In this document: in pieces, positions 8,178 to 15,977 of the stretch
How the letters are laid out: each line of letters opens with the position of its first letter
Position numbering within the stretch: the first letter of the stretch is position 1
Assembly: GCA_030849075.1 (NCBI GenBank)
Contig: JASAOO010003152.1
Span: forward strand, 1-25,532
DNA: 25,532 nucleotides
Source: Zelonia costaricensis
Lineage: Eukaryota; Euglenozoa; Kinetoplastea; Trypanosomatida; Trypanosomatidae
Direction of reading: 5' to 3'
Made by a program: the position numbers and the translations under genes
The notes under the pieces: generated by a model
Database searches by the model: none
The model's input: the letters and a program-made list of their open reading frames with translations, nothing else
Told to the model about the DNA's origin: nothing

Positions 8178-9956
8178 TCAGTGCCGTTCCCAGACGCCGG
8201 TGAGGTCCTCGTCGCCGAAGGCCGCGGCGCGCTGGCCGTGGCGGCGCCGCAGCTCCTCCTGGTACTTCGCCTCCGCCTCGCGCCGCTCCCGCTTCTTGCG
8301 CTCCGTCGTCGACTCGTTCGCCGGCGGCGGCGGCGGCGCCGTGGGTGCAGCGGTGGGCGAGGGGTGGTCCCTCGGCTGCTCCCGCTGTGCCTGCTGCGCG
8401 GCGGCCGCGTAGTCGTACGCGTCTCCGCTTTGCGAGGCGGCGGCAGAGGCGTGCTCAGGGTCGAAGTTGGCGGCGCCGGCGTCGGCGTCGCCGCCGTAGT
8501 GGCCGTAGCCCTTCATCGGGTTGAAGTCCGACTTGGTCCGGTTCATCACGGACTCCTTCATCTTTTCCATCTCCCGCTGCGCGCGGATGTTCTCGAGCGA
8601 CTTGCGCATCATGTTCAGGCTCTCCGCGTCCTTGCTGTCCACCGACTCGTTGAAGAGCGAGCGCATCTCGGCGCTCATGTTGTAGTCCCACACGTCTTTC
8701 TTCTTGAGGTCCTCGGGGTCCGCGTAGACGCCGGTGGGGCTGTGGTCCTTCCGCTCACCCTGCATCACCGGCTTGCCGGAGCCCGAGGCGGACGAGAAGA
8801 CGTCCACGTCACCCGGGCGGTCGCCGTAGGTCTTGGCGCTGTTCATGTCGTAGCCCAGCGCGCTCTCCTGCGTCTCCTGGTTGAAGGCGCCGCTGCGGCC
8901 AAAGACGGCGCTGTTCATGTAGTCCTCCTCGGTGATCCACTTCTCCTCCATGTGCCACAGCGACAGGGGCACGGGGATGTGGCGGGCAATGCGGCTCTCG
9001 TCCAGCTCCCAGTCCCGTTGCTCCTTCGCTGGTGCCCCTTCGGCGCGGCGCTGCGCCTCGAAGCGCGTCTCCTCCTGGTTCTGCCGCGCCACAGGGTTCT
9101 TCATCTGCTTCTCGACCTCGAGCAGGAACTCGAAGATGTCCGACGCGTACGTGCACATCGCCGTGCCAGCGAGCTCCTTGCAGGTGCTCTCCTCGTGCAC
9201 CGTCGCGGTCAGCATGCCGACACACCTGCCATTGCGCATCACGACGGAGCCGCACATGCCCATCTGAATGCGGCCCTTGTCCGGGTCGTCCTCCAGCGCA
9301 GTTGTGTCGACAAAGAAGTGCTCGCGCGTCATGGCGTGCACGCGGGCCCGCACACCGGTGGGAATCATCAGCGGCTCGGGCGCCTTCTCCTCGTCGAAGA
9401 GCGACTCGTGCGCCGACATGCCGTAAATCCAAACGTAGTCGCCGACGTGCATTGTCTCGTTGATCTCGAGGCGGGGCCGCATGAGGTGTCCCTCGTTCTG
9501 CATCCACATCATCTTCATCTCACCGCTGCGCTTCAGGTTCTGCTCCGCGTGCAGCACGCAGAGGTCGAGGCGCGGGTTAGAGTGGACGTAGACGTGCTGG
9601 TTCGACGTGAAGTGCTTGTACACGGCATCGCCCTGCATCGAGACCAGCCGGATCTGCGTCATCGTGTCGGCCAGCGTGATGTGCGAGACGAAGCGCGTCG
9701 GCCCCTGCGGGGGGTAGTAGTTGGGGTAGTCCCATGGCGTGATGACGTGTGCGCAGGTCAGGATGTGCGTCCAGTGCCCGCCGTACTGGGAGAAGGTGCG
9801 CCCCATCGTCTGCCCCAGCCAATCCACATGGAAGCACGACGCGTCCATCAAGCGGCGCCACCGGTCCGTCTCCTTGTGCCGCCACTTGAAGCGCGTCTGC
9901 ACCGCCATCGAGTAGGGCTGGAAGCGGGACAGCACCGCAGTACTACACTGCAGCAT
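8178..9956 (-). CDS. Trypsin-fold protease-like protein with His-Asp-Cys triad and charged C-terminal tail
   Basis: 592 residues, ATG at 9956-9954, stop TGA at 8180-8178. Residues about 60-285 look like a chymotrypsin/HtrA-type fold. HILTCAHVI supplies the His (H70), NPRLDLCVLHAE the Asp (D131), and MGMCGSVVMRNGRCVGML matches the nucleophile loop, except that the usual Ser is Cys (C235, codon TGC at 9254-9252). The order and spacing (61 and 104 residues) suit the family. It may be a cysteine-nucleophile protease or an inactive scaffold; sequence alone does not decide. The N terminus (MLQCSTAVLSRFQPYS, then an Arg-rich stretch) could target mitochondria. The tail after residue 300 is charged, has three short Y/N/M-S-A motifs (345-350, 369-374, 425-429), a poly-Pro patch near 541-545 and a K/R/E helix before the end WERH. 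I do not recognise a named orthologue. Confidence 0.82.
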   Translation of the reverse strand: MLQCSTAVLSRFQPYSMAVQTRFKWRHKETDRWRRLMDASCFHVDWLGQTMGRTFSQYGGHWTHILTCAHVITPWDYPNYYPPQGPTRFVSHITLADTMTQIRLVSMQGDAVYKHFTSNQHVYVHSNPRLDLCVLHAEQNLKRSGEMKMMWMQNEGHLMRPRLEINETMHVGDYVWIYGMSAHESLFDEEKAPEPLMIPTGVRARVHAMTREHFFVDTTALEDDPDKGRIQMGMCGSVVMRNGRCVGMLTATVHEESTCKELAGTAMCTYASDIFEFLLEVEKQMKNPVARQNQEETRFEAQRRAEGAPAKEQRDWELDESRIARHIPVPLSLWHMEEKWITEEDYMNSAVFGRSGAFNQETQESALGYDMNSAKTYGDRPGDVDVFSSASGSGKPVMQGERKDHSPTGVYADPEDLKKKDVWDYNMSAEMRSLFNESVDSKDAESLNMMRKSLENIRAQREMEKMKESVMNRTKSDFNPMKGYGHYGGDADAGAANFDPEHASAAASQSGDAYDYAAAAQQAQREQPRDHPSPTAAPTAPPPPPANESTTERKKRERREAEAKYQEELRRRHGQRAAAFGDEDLTGVWERH

Positions 9957-9993
9957 CTCCGCTCGCTACACGTCGCTCTTCGTTTCGGATGGA

Positions 9994-10016
9994 TGTGTGT
10001 TGTGTGTGTGTGTGTG
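9994..10016. repeat. (TG)n microsatellite
   Basis: TG run on the + strand with one slip, in the 5' UTR region of the trypsin-fold gene. Confidence 0.9.
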
Positions 10017-10095
10017 GGAGCGCCAAGTGAATTGATTCACCTTCTGTAAAGATGCAAGGGTGTGCCACCACCCTGTCTCCGCCAGTGCCTCCCCC

Positions 10096-10135
10096 CTGCG
10101 ACGCAGAGTCGAGATTGGGGGAGAGAAAACAAATC
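10096..10135 (-). promoter_or_regulatory. Probable spliced-leader acceptor for the trypsin-fold gene
   Basis: On the minus strand a T/C tract (about 10135-10111) runs to AG at 10097-10096, leaving a 5' UTR of about 139 nt. A longer pyrimidine tract further upstream (about 10912-10840) could be an alternative site. Confidence 0.5.
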
Positions 10136-10916
10136 GGGGGGAGCCGCGCTCGATGACGGTAAGAACGCAGAGGCCCAGAGAGGCGTGCGTGCGTGCGCTA
10201 CGCTGACGACCGCGGTAGGGGGAGGGCGGGCGCGGATGGCGTACCGGGAGATGCTCATTAAAACGGTTGAGAGCAGGAAGGAGTTGGGAGCCGTAAGCCG
10301 ATCACGTGCGTACCGCGCACTTTAATGTTCGTGTTGTCCGAGCTCTGCTCCCCACTGCATTGCAAGACCGAACGTACGACTGCCCAAGAGGTCGGCGATT
10401 CCTGTGCCCTCGCCACGCCGGGTTGCAACGCAGCTCCGATCGAGGACAGCCACCGGTGGCGGAGCTTCTGCGGAGTGGCACACGCGCCCACGACCACGCG
10501 AAAGTTTGCGTTTCTACAAAAATCCGAAGAGCCACTCGAAGAGGGACGTAACACTCGTTTCAGCTTTCTTTTTCTTGTGTGTGTAGGAGAAGGAGGGAGG
10601 GAGGGGCACATTTCCAGCTCCATGCCCCACCCGCTGCGTCGCTGGCGTGGCGCGCCGCACATGACAGAGGGCAGGGAACCGTTGGCGTCGCATGGCCCAT
10701 CATGACGGATATGAAAGCGGCAGAGAATCGTGAGTACGGACGGGGTCGCGTGTGGCCCAGCACTCCCAAGCAGCAGCAGCAGCCGCACGATCGGCGCGGC
10801 GGCGTCGCAAGACATAACTCAACGTACACGGCCGTCGTACGACAAGGAGGGAGGGGGAGGGCAAGATAGAGGAGAAACAGCAAGAGGGATCAGAAAGGAA
10901 AAGCGGGGGCACTCTG

Positions 10917-10970
10917 CACACACACACACAAACACACACGTACACACCTGCACACTCACACAAACCCACA
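10917..10970. repeat. CA-rich imperfect microsatellite, 54 bases
   Basis: CA units broken by single-base changes, giving TG-rich RNA in the presumed 3' UTR of the UBX gene. Confidence 0.85.
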
Positions 10971-11063
10971 TCAGAAGCCCAAGAGTACGCGGACGTTTGA
11001 TCTTCTTTTCCTCCCTCACTCCTCGCTCCGGCCTGCGACGCACCCACCAGCGTGATCGGCTCT

Positions 11064-12062
11064 TCATGAGCGCCGCAGCAGCACCACGGCACGCGAGCAC
11101 AGACTCTTCACATCACCGAAGCGGGTCACGCCCTCCTGCCACTCCAGCGGCGCGGGCGGAAAGCCCGTGACGAAGCGCACCGTCGACGCATCCGTGGCAT
11201 CGGCCAGCTCGTCCAGGGTCAGCACAAAGTGGGTGAGCTGGTCCACGCAGTCGCTGCGCCGGAAGCGGCGGTCGTAGTGCTTGCCGGAAGGGCAGCGAAC
11301 ACTGATCTGCACCGTATCACTGGCAGGCACGTCGGACGGTGGCGCCTCGTGCAGGGCGCGCCGTGCGTTCTCGCGGACCGAGTCGCGCTGGCGCTGCCGC
11401 TCCGCCTCAAGCGCGCGCTGCCTCGCCTCCTCAGCCGCCTGCCGCGCCGCCTCCTCCGCCGCCCGCCGCTCGGCCTCGGCGCGCTTGTCAGCGGCCTGCT
11501 GCGCGGCAGCCTCGCGTGCGGCGGCCGCCTGCCGCTCCTCCTCCTCCTTGCGCAGGAGCTCTTCGAGGATGGCGCGGTCCGCCGCTTCCATTGCCGTGGC
11601 CGCCTCCGCCTCGGCGATGCGGGACCGCTCCCGCGCCTCCCGCTCCGCCGCCAGCACCACCCCCTCCGCTAGCTGGCCATCCCAGTCGTCTGTGCACAAC
11701 CGCCACTCGCGGCGGAACGTTTCGCGGGTGTGGTAGCCCTGCAGGCGCAGCACCACGGTGTTGCCCACCAGCGCCGCGACGAAGGGAAAGGCGTGCGCGC
11801 CGAGCTCGTCCGCCAGCACCGTGCCCTCCTTATCCGCCACGCTGACCCCAAACAGCACACTGCTCTCGTGTAGCAGAGCTATGATCTCGTCCGTGGCCAG
11901 CACCTCGCGCAGGTACGCCTCTGTGTTCTCGTGGCGTGGGCTGTGCAGGTACAAGACGAGGTAGCGGGAGTCGTGCTGGGCATGCCGCTTTGCCTCCTCG
12001 AGCGTGCCCTCGAAGAAGGGGATCTTGAGGTGGTACTTCGCCTCCACCTCCTGGACGAGCAT
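11064..12062 (-). CDS. UAS-UBX domain protein, FAF2/UBXD8-like
   Basis: 332 residues, ATG at 12062-12060, stop TGA at 11066-11064. Three parts are visible. Residues about 14-135 form a UAS thioredoxin-like domain (FFEGTLEEAKRHA, RYLVLYLHSP, then AFPFVAALVG), very like that of FAF2/UBXD8. Residues about 137-240 form a long E/R/A-rich coiled coil. Residues about 251-332 form a UBX ubiquitin-like domain (VQISVRCPSGKHYDRRF, with GFPPAP at the loop that contacts p97 in other UBX proteins). In animals such proteins recruit p97/VCP to ubiquitinated substrates at the ER and lipid droplets. The UBA domain and hydrophobic ER hairpin of FAF2 are absent. The open frame extends upstream but only from non-ATG codons and over a splice-signal-like tract, so the short form is favoured. 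A soluble p97 adaptor is the likely role. Confidence 0.86.
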   Translation of the reverse strand: MLVQEVEAKYHLKIPFFEGTLEEAKRHAQHDSRYLVLYLHSPRHENTEAYLREVLATDEIIALLHESSVLFGVSVADKEGTVLADELGAHAFPFVAALVGNTVVLRLQGYHTRETFRREWRLCTDDWDGQLAEGVVLAAEREARERSRIAEAEAATAMEAADRAILEELLRKEEEERQAAAAREAAAQQAADKRAEAERRAAEEAARQAAEEARQRALEAERQRQRDSVRENARRALHEAPPSDVPASDTVQISVRCPSGKHYDRRFRRSDCVDQLTHFVLTLDELADATDASTVRFVTGFPPAPLEWQEGVTRFGDVKSLCSRAVVLLRRS

Positions 12063-12251
12063 CTCGACAGCGCCACAGCAAACACACGAGGGTTCAACGG
12101 GGGAGAGCGGCAAGCGGAAGAGACGAGGCAGCAGAGGGCGGGCACGCACTGGCGGCCCCACGCGGACAGGAGCAACGCGCAGCGATCCAGCAAACGGGGG
12201 GAGCGGATCGTGGCAGCGATGATGGCGCGGCGGAGAGCAGAAGAGGAGGAG

Positions 12252-12357
12252 CTGCCTCAAAAGAAGAAACGAACGCGTCTCGGGAGCGTACGAGAGCTCC
12301 GCCGCTTTGAAAACGTCCCCGGTTACGAGAAAGGGGAAAATAAAAGAAGGAAGAGGG
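12252..12357 (-). promoter_or_regulatory. Probable spliced-leader acceptor region for the UBX gene
   Basis: Two pyrimidine tracts on the minus strand (about 12357-12327 and 12275-12259) precede AGs at 12298-12297 and 12253-12252. With the nearer AG the 5' UTR is about 189 nt. Confidence 0.5.
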
Positions 12358-12386
12358 TGTGGGTGTGTGGGTGTGAGTGCGTGTAC
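12355..12386. repeat. TG/GGTG-rich imperfect repeat
   Basis: GTGTGG-type units on the + strand just upstream (in transcript sense) of the UBX pyrimidine tract. Confidence 0.8.
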
Positions 12387-12680
12387 GTGGATGTACGTGG
12401 TATGCAGAGTTGAAGAGTTGGGTCAGGCGAGGTACAAACAAGAGCGAACTTCGGTGCTGCCTTTTTTTGTGGGGAGTTGAGGGGAGGGGTTCCTCGCTCG
12501 CACGAGACACGAGAGAGAGGCGACGTCACTGCGCGCAGACTGCCGCCTGTGTATGGCCGCCTGCAGCGTGGGACACGAGCGGAACGCGGTTTCGCAGAAA
12601 AGTGCGTGCACTCTATGCACGGACAAAGCGAAGGTGCGTGTATGAGTAGGAGGGTGTGTGGGTGTGGGTGTGTTCCTCGC

Positions 12681-12693
12681 GGGGGGGGGGGGG
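12681..12693. repeat. G13 homopolymer (C13 in the transcript)
   Basis: Thirteen consecutive G on the + strand, complementary to the C14 run at 13000-13013. Confidence 0.95.
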
Positions 12694-12999
12694 CACTGGG
12701 GTATGTGAAGTGGAGAAATGACGTAGGTGGGGTGGGGGGAGGGGGACTGTGATGGATAAATGCGTGTTGAAGCTCTTGCTCGTTGCGCGGGGAGGGGGGG
12801 TGGAAGGGGGAAGCCGAGGCGGCCACGAACGTGCACGGTCGGCGCGTGGGTGAGAGGGAAGGGAAAGAAGGGGGGAACAGGGCAGGACAGAGAGAAGTGT
12901 AGTGACGTCTGTGAGAAGCACACCGCATACCACAAGAAGCGCTTTGCATTGAGGAGGCGAAACCGTTCGCCTCGCACACCATCGCAGCCATAATTGCCT

Positions 13000-13013
13000 C
13001 CCCCCCCCCCCCC
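13000..13013. repeat. C14 homopolymer (G14 in the transcript)
   Basis: Fourteen consecutive C on the + strand in the presumed 3' UTR of the LOG-family gene. Confidence 0.95.
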
Positions 13014-13551
13014 TCGAGCACCGTGTGTGCATCCGGTGGGGAGCGAAGAGATCGATAACGCGCACAAGTGAGTGTGGCGGGGTGCGTGCATGTGCACGTG
13101 GCTGCCACGCGTGTCAGCGCCCCTCGCAGAGGGGTTTGCGTATCCCCCTCCCTCCATCCCCCCCAACCCACTCTCAGACAAGGGGCGGCATCTAGCAACG
13201 GCCACAGGGGTTCGCGTTTAGCTTCCCAGGCAGCACTGGTAAAGTAGGAGAGGGGCACGCACACCGCACACGTCCTCTGACACTGGCTCCCCCTCCCCTA
13301 CCTCTCTTCGCATGCGCACTTCGTCTTGGTTTGCAACCGAAGTGGAAGCACGCACACGCACACACACACGCGCACGGGCCCTGCAAACTGGCACCATCGC
13401 TTTGGTAGACACAGTTGAGACACACACACGAACACTCGGATGGCAACGTCGTACGGGAAGGGCGCCGGCGGCAGCTGGTCGTCACGCTGTGCAGACACGC
13501 TGCGTTGTGCGGCCTCCTTTATGTAAGATCAGGAAGAGAGTGTGAAACGGT

Positions 13552-14253
13552 TTACGAGCTGGGGCTCGCACTCGGGACCGCGGCACCACTCGCGCCGCCC
13601 GCCACAGCACTTGGCGCGACAGACCCATCAATCTCGCCCGTCGCATCGCGGCTCAGCCACGCAATCGCCTCCTCAGGGGTGTCCACGAAGTGGATCACGT
13701 TGGCCTGCTGCGGGGTCAGCTGCAGGGTCTGCACGATCCCGGCGCAGCACTTCTCCCACGGGTCGCGGAACGCCACGATGACGGGGGCCGGGCGGTCGGA
13801 CGGGTGGATGGTCTTCTGCACCCAGATAGTCACAAGCTCCTGCAGCGTGCCGGTCGTGCCCGGCAGGATTACGAAGTAGCGGGAGTGGGTGGTGAGCTGC
13901 TCGATGCGGTGCAGCATGGAGGTGGAGTCCAATACTTTGGTCAGGTAGCGGTTACCCTCGGTGACGCGGTCGGGAAAGAGCTCCGAGACGACCACGCCGA
14001 CCACCTCGATGGCAGCAGCGGGGCCCTTCGCAGCGGCGGCGGCGGCGTCCCGCGCCTCGCGTGCGCCCTTGCTCGTCGCCTCCATCGACCCGCCGTAGCC
14101 GCCCGTGTACACGGTGAAGCCGTGCTCGGCAGCAAGGCGGCCGACCTCCTCCGCCTGCTGCCACTGCGCCGTGCCGGGCACCGTGCGCGACCAGCCAAAG
14201 ACGGCGACCGCCCGCGACTCGGCGCGGCTGTAGTCCGGGATGGGCGACGGCAT
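13552..14253 (-). CDS. LOG/SLOG-family protein (lysine-decarboxylase-like, possible nucleotide phosphoribohydrolase)
   Basis: 233 residues, ATG at 14253-14251, stop TAA at 13554-13552. A Rossmann-like fold is seen: AVAVFGWSRTVPG at the first strand, YTGGYGGSMEATSKGARE (residues 49-66) at the nucleotide-binding glycine loop, then a conserved Arg in MLHRIEQL (R116) and LPGTTGTLQEL (130-140) with Glu139. This is the arrangement of the LOG/TIGR00725 group, whose LOG members cleave nucleoside 5'-monophosphates to base and ribose 5-phosphate. The usual PGGxGTxxE motif reads PGTTGTLQE here, one Gly being Thr, while Arg and Glu are kept. An Ala-rich insertion (about 70-82) and a disordered A/S/P tail after about 205 are lineage-type additions. 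Activity on purine nucleotides is plausible but inferred. The old name 'lysine decarboxylase' is very probably wrong. Confidence 0.85.
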   Translation of the reverse strand: MPSPIPDYSRAESRAVAVFGWSRTVPGTAQWQQAEEVGRLAAEHGFTVYTGGYGGSMEATSKGAREARDAAAAAAKGPAAAIEVVGVVVSELFPDRVTEGNRYLTKVLDSTSMLHRIEQLTTHSRYFVILPGTTGTLQELVTIWVQKTIHPSDRPAPVIVAFRDPWEKCCAGIVQTLQLTPQQANVIHFVDTPEEAIAWLSRDATGEIDGSVAPSAVAGGASGAAVPSASPSS

Positions 14254-14335
14254 CGGAATCGGTGAGAGAGGTGATGTGGTGGTGATGTGGTGGTGGGGAG
14301 CTCGTGCTGTGCAGCAGCCCCCGGGGAGGAGTCAG

Positions 14336-14372
14336 CTGGACACAACGGAGACAACAAGTAAAAAAAAAAAAA
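14336..14372 (-). promoter_or_regulatory. Probable spliced-leader acceptor for the LOG-family gene
   Basis: On the minus strand a T13 run (14372-14360) and a further T/C stretch end in AG at 14337-14336, giving a 5' UTR of about 82 nt. Confidence 0.65.
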
Positions 14373-14686
14373 CGGGGTGGAACGGAGCGGGGATCGCGCT
14401 GAGACGGCACTCTAGTGCAAAAACAAACACAAACAGGAGGGCCAAATGGAAGAACTCAACGGTAAGCGAAAGGAAAGAGGTGGCGCGACGGTGCTGGAGC
14501 TGGTCAAGTCGCACAGTGGCAGAGGACGACAATGCGGCGCCAAAGAAAAGAAAAACGGGCGAAGGGAGTTTTCGGGGCGCAGTGACAACGTTAAAAGTGA
14601 GAAGGTGAAAAGAAAAGGAAAAAAGGAAAGCGAGAGATACAGGCGCCTGACGCACGTGAGAGCGCAGTACGGGTCCGCGTAGGTCA

Positions 14687-14723
14687 GACACACACACACG
14701 CACGCACACACACTCTCACACAC
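14687..14723. repeat. CA-rich microsatellite
   Basis: CA units with CG and CT interruptions on the + strand. Confidence 0.85.
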
Positions 14724-15170
14724 CCGCAAGAAAGAAACTAAGCGGGAAAAAAGAAGAAACGGAAGATGTGAAGAGGAGCCTGTCGTTCTCTTTCACCCTC
14801 GCAGACGCGTGCAGGTGTGTCAAAGACAGGCCGGTGTCCGAGTGCTGAACAGAGCAAGGTGCAGAGGGTGCGGAGTCGGACACTGTTCTGTTGTTGTTGT
14901 TGCTGTTTCCCTTCAGTCTAATCGAACGGAAAAGAGAAGACGGGACAGCGAGCACAGAGACGGGGAGCAGCCGAGTCGAGAAGACGCTAGGACGCTTTAC
15001 TATACGTGCACCAGAAGGGGGGGGTTGTGCGCGCAGAGCAAAAGAAGGGGAGAGGGGAGGAGATGAGAAGAAGGCAGTGATAGTGGTGGAGAAGTGTCTG
15101 GTGAGCTAGCAAAGAGGTGTGCAACAGGCGCCGCGCGTGGACGGACAGAAAGAGGAAGAAGCAAAGGGCC

Positions 15171-15187
15171 GTGTGTGTGTGTGTGTA
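15171..15187. repeat. (GT)n microsatellite
   Basis: Perfect GT run on the + strand, opposite in sense to the CA run about 450 bases away in the same spacer. Confidence 0.9.
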
Positions 15188-15954
15188 GTCATGAGGCATA
15201 AACGGAAACAGAGAAGTAGTGGAGTGTGGACGCAGCAGTTCCACGGCGCAGAGCAGGACACAGGTAGCTGTAGAGTGACTCTCCCACGTGCCAAGGTCCA
15301 CCCATTCATACGTCTACAACTGCCGAGGCGCGGCATCGACTGTGCCGCGGTCTTGCCTGAAAGAAGCAACGGAGTCCAACTGATCCCATCGCTGACAACA
15401 ACAACAACGCAAAGGAGTGCTGCGCGTTTCGCATCGCTTGCTCATCTTTTTTCTTGTTTTGTGTTCGTTTCTCCTCCTCTTGCGCCACAACGTAACCGGC
15501 CCACGAACAGGAGCCTCCCTCCAACAGGGCGGCCTGCGTCTCGGCATCCGCCAAGCGATGCCTTCTCCACTCGTTGCGTCGATGTGAGAAGTGCGTTAGA
15601 GGCACCCGGCGAGGAGAGATTGGGGAAAAAAAAAAAGCGGTGACGTCAAGAGCCGGTCACAGCGCCGGTACTTTAAAAAAAAAAAGAACGGAGAGCATGT
15701 GCGCGGGCAGATGCTCTTCATTCTTCTTCCTTTTCAAAGGCCAGCGAAGCAGAAAGCGACTGACGCTGTACCGCTGCCACCCACCAAGGTACGCCGGCAC
15801 GTACCGCCGTGGCCTCAGCCAGGGAAGTGGAGTAATGTGAAGAGCACAATCAAGTCAAGGAGCCGCACCCACCACCGTGAGAGGGGCGCACGCATCAGGA
15901 TTGACAAGCAGAGCGCCGTGCCGGACGTCTCCACGTCCCTCACGCACTCCGCTG

Positions 15955-15968
15955 TTTTTTTTTTTTTT
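15955..15968. repeat. T14 homopolymer (A14 in the transcript)
   Basis: Fourteen T on the + strand, separated from the ATP11 stop codon by nine bases. Confidence 0.95.
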
Positions 15969-15977
15969 GCTTTCCCT

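Larger units (their letters stand above)
9957..11063. other. Spacer: 3' UTR of the UBX gene and 5' region of the trypsin-fold gene
   Basis: Contains two strong pyrimidine tracts on the minus strand (about 10912-10840 and 10135-10111), a (TG)n run (9994-10016) and a long CA-rich run (10917-10970). A 185-codon ATG-started minus frame (10815-10258) sits behind the first tract. Its middle is low-complexity and AT-richer, so I do not call it a gene. Confidence 0.6.
12063..13551. other. Spacer: 3' UTR of the LOG-family gene and 5' region of the UBX gene
   Basis: 1.49 kb without a supported gene. It carries TG-rich runs (12355-12386 and 12650-12673), a CA-rich run (13350-13371), a G13 run at 12681-12693 and a C14 run at 13000-13013. 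ORFs crossing it are Pro/His/Thr low-complexity translations of these repeats. Confidence 0.7.
14254..15977. other. Longest spacer: ATP11 3' UTR and 5' region of the LOG-family gene
   Basis: 1.72 kb without a supported gene. In transcript sense it has an A14 run (15968-15955), T11 runs (15685-15675 and 15636-15626), C/T tracts near 15076-15030, 14970-14926 and 14640-14589, then the T13 tract used for the LOG-family gene. CA/TG runs lie at 14687-14723 and 15171-15187. Minus-strand frames here start at non-ATG codons or are hydrophobic translations of C/T tracts. Confidence 0.65.

Noticed and set aside
8154..10049. Long open frame on the + strand (about 630 codons) across the trypsin-fold gene
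   Set aside because: It is antisense to a gene with clear protease-fold motifs. Its translation is Val/Leu/Arg/His-rich without domains, as expected from the reverse of GC-rich codons.
12063..12260. In-frame upstream extension of the UBX protein
   Set aside because: No ATG in the extension; it would need a non-ATG start and includes pyrimidine-tract DNA.
14332..14709. Hydrophobic minus-strand frame that could be read as a small membrane protein
   Set aside because: The Phe/Leu/Ser-rich stretch is the direct translation of T/C splice tracts, and the frame overlaps the LOG-family acceptor.
12063..15977. Degenerate retroposon (SIDER-type) in the long 3' UTR spacers
   Set aside because: The A/T runs suggested it, but I could not identify a signature sequence or element borders without a database comparison.
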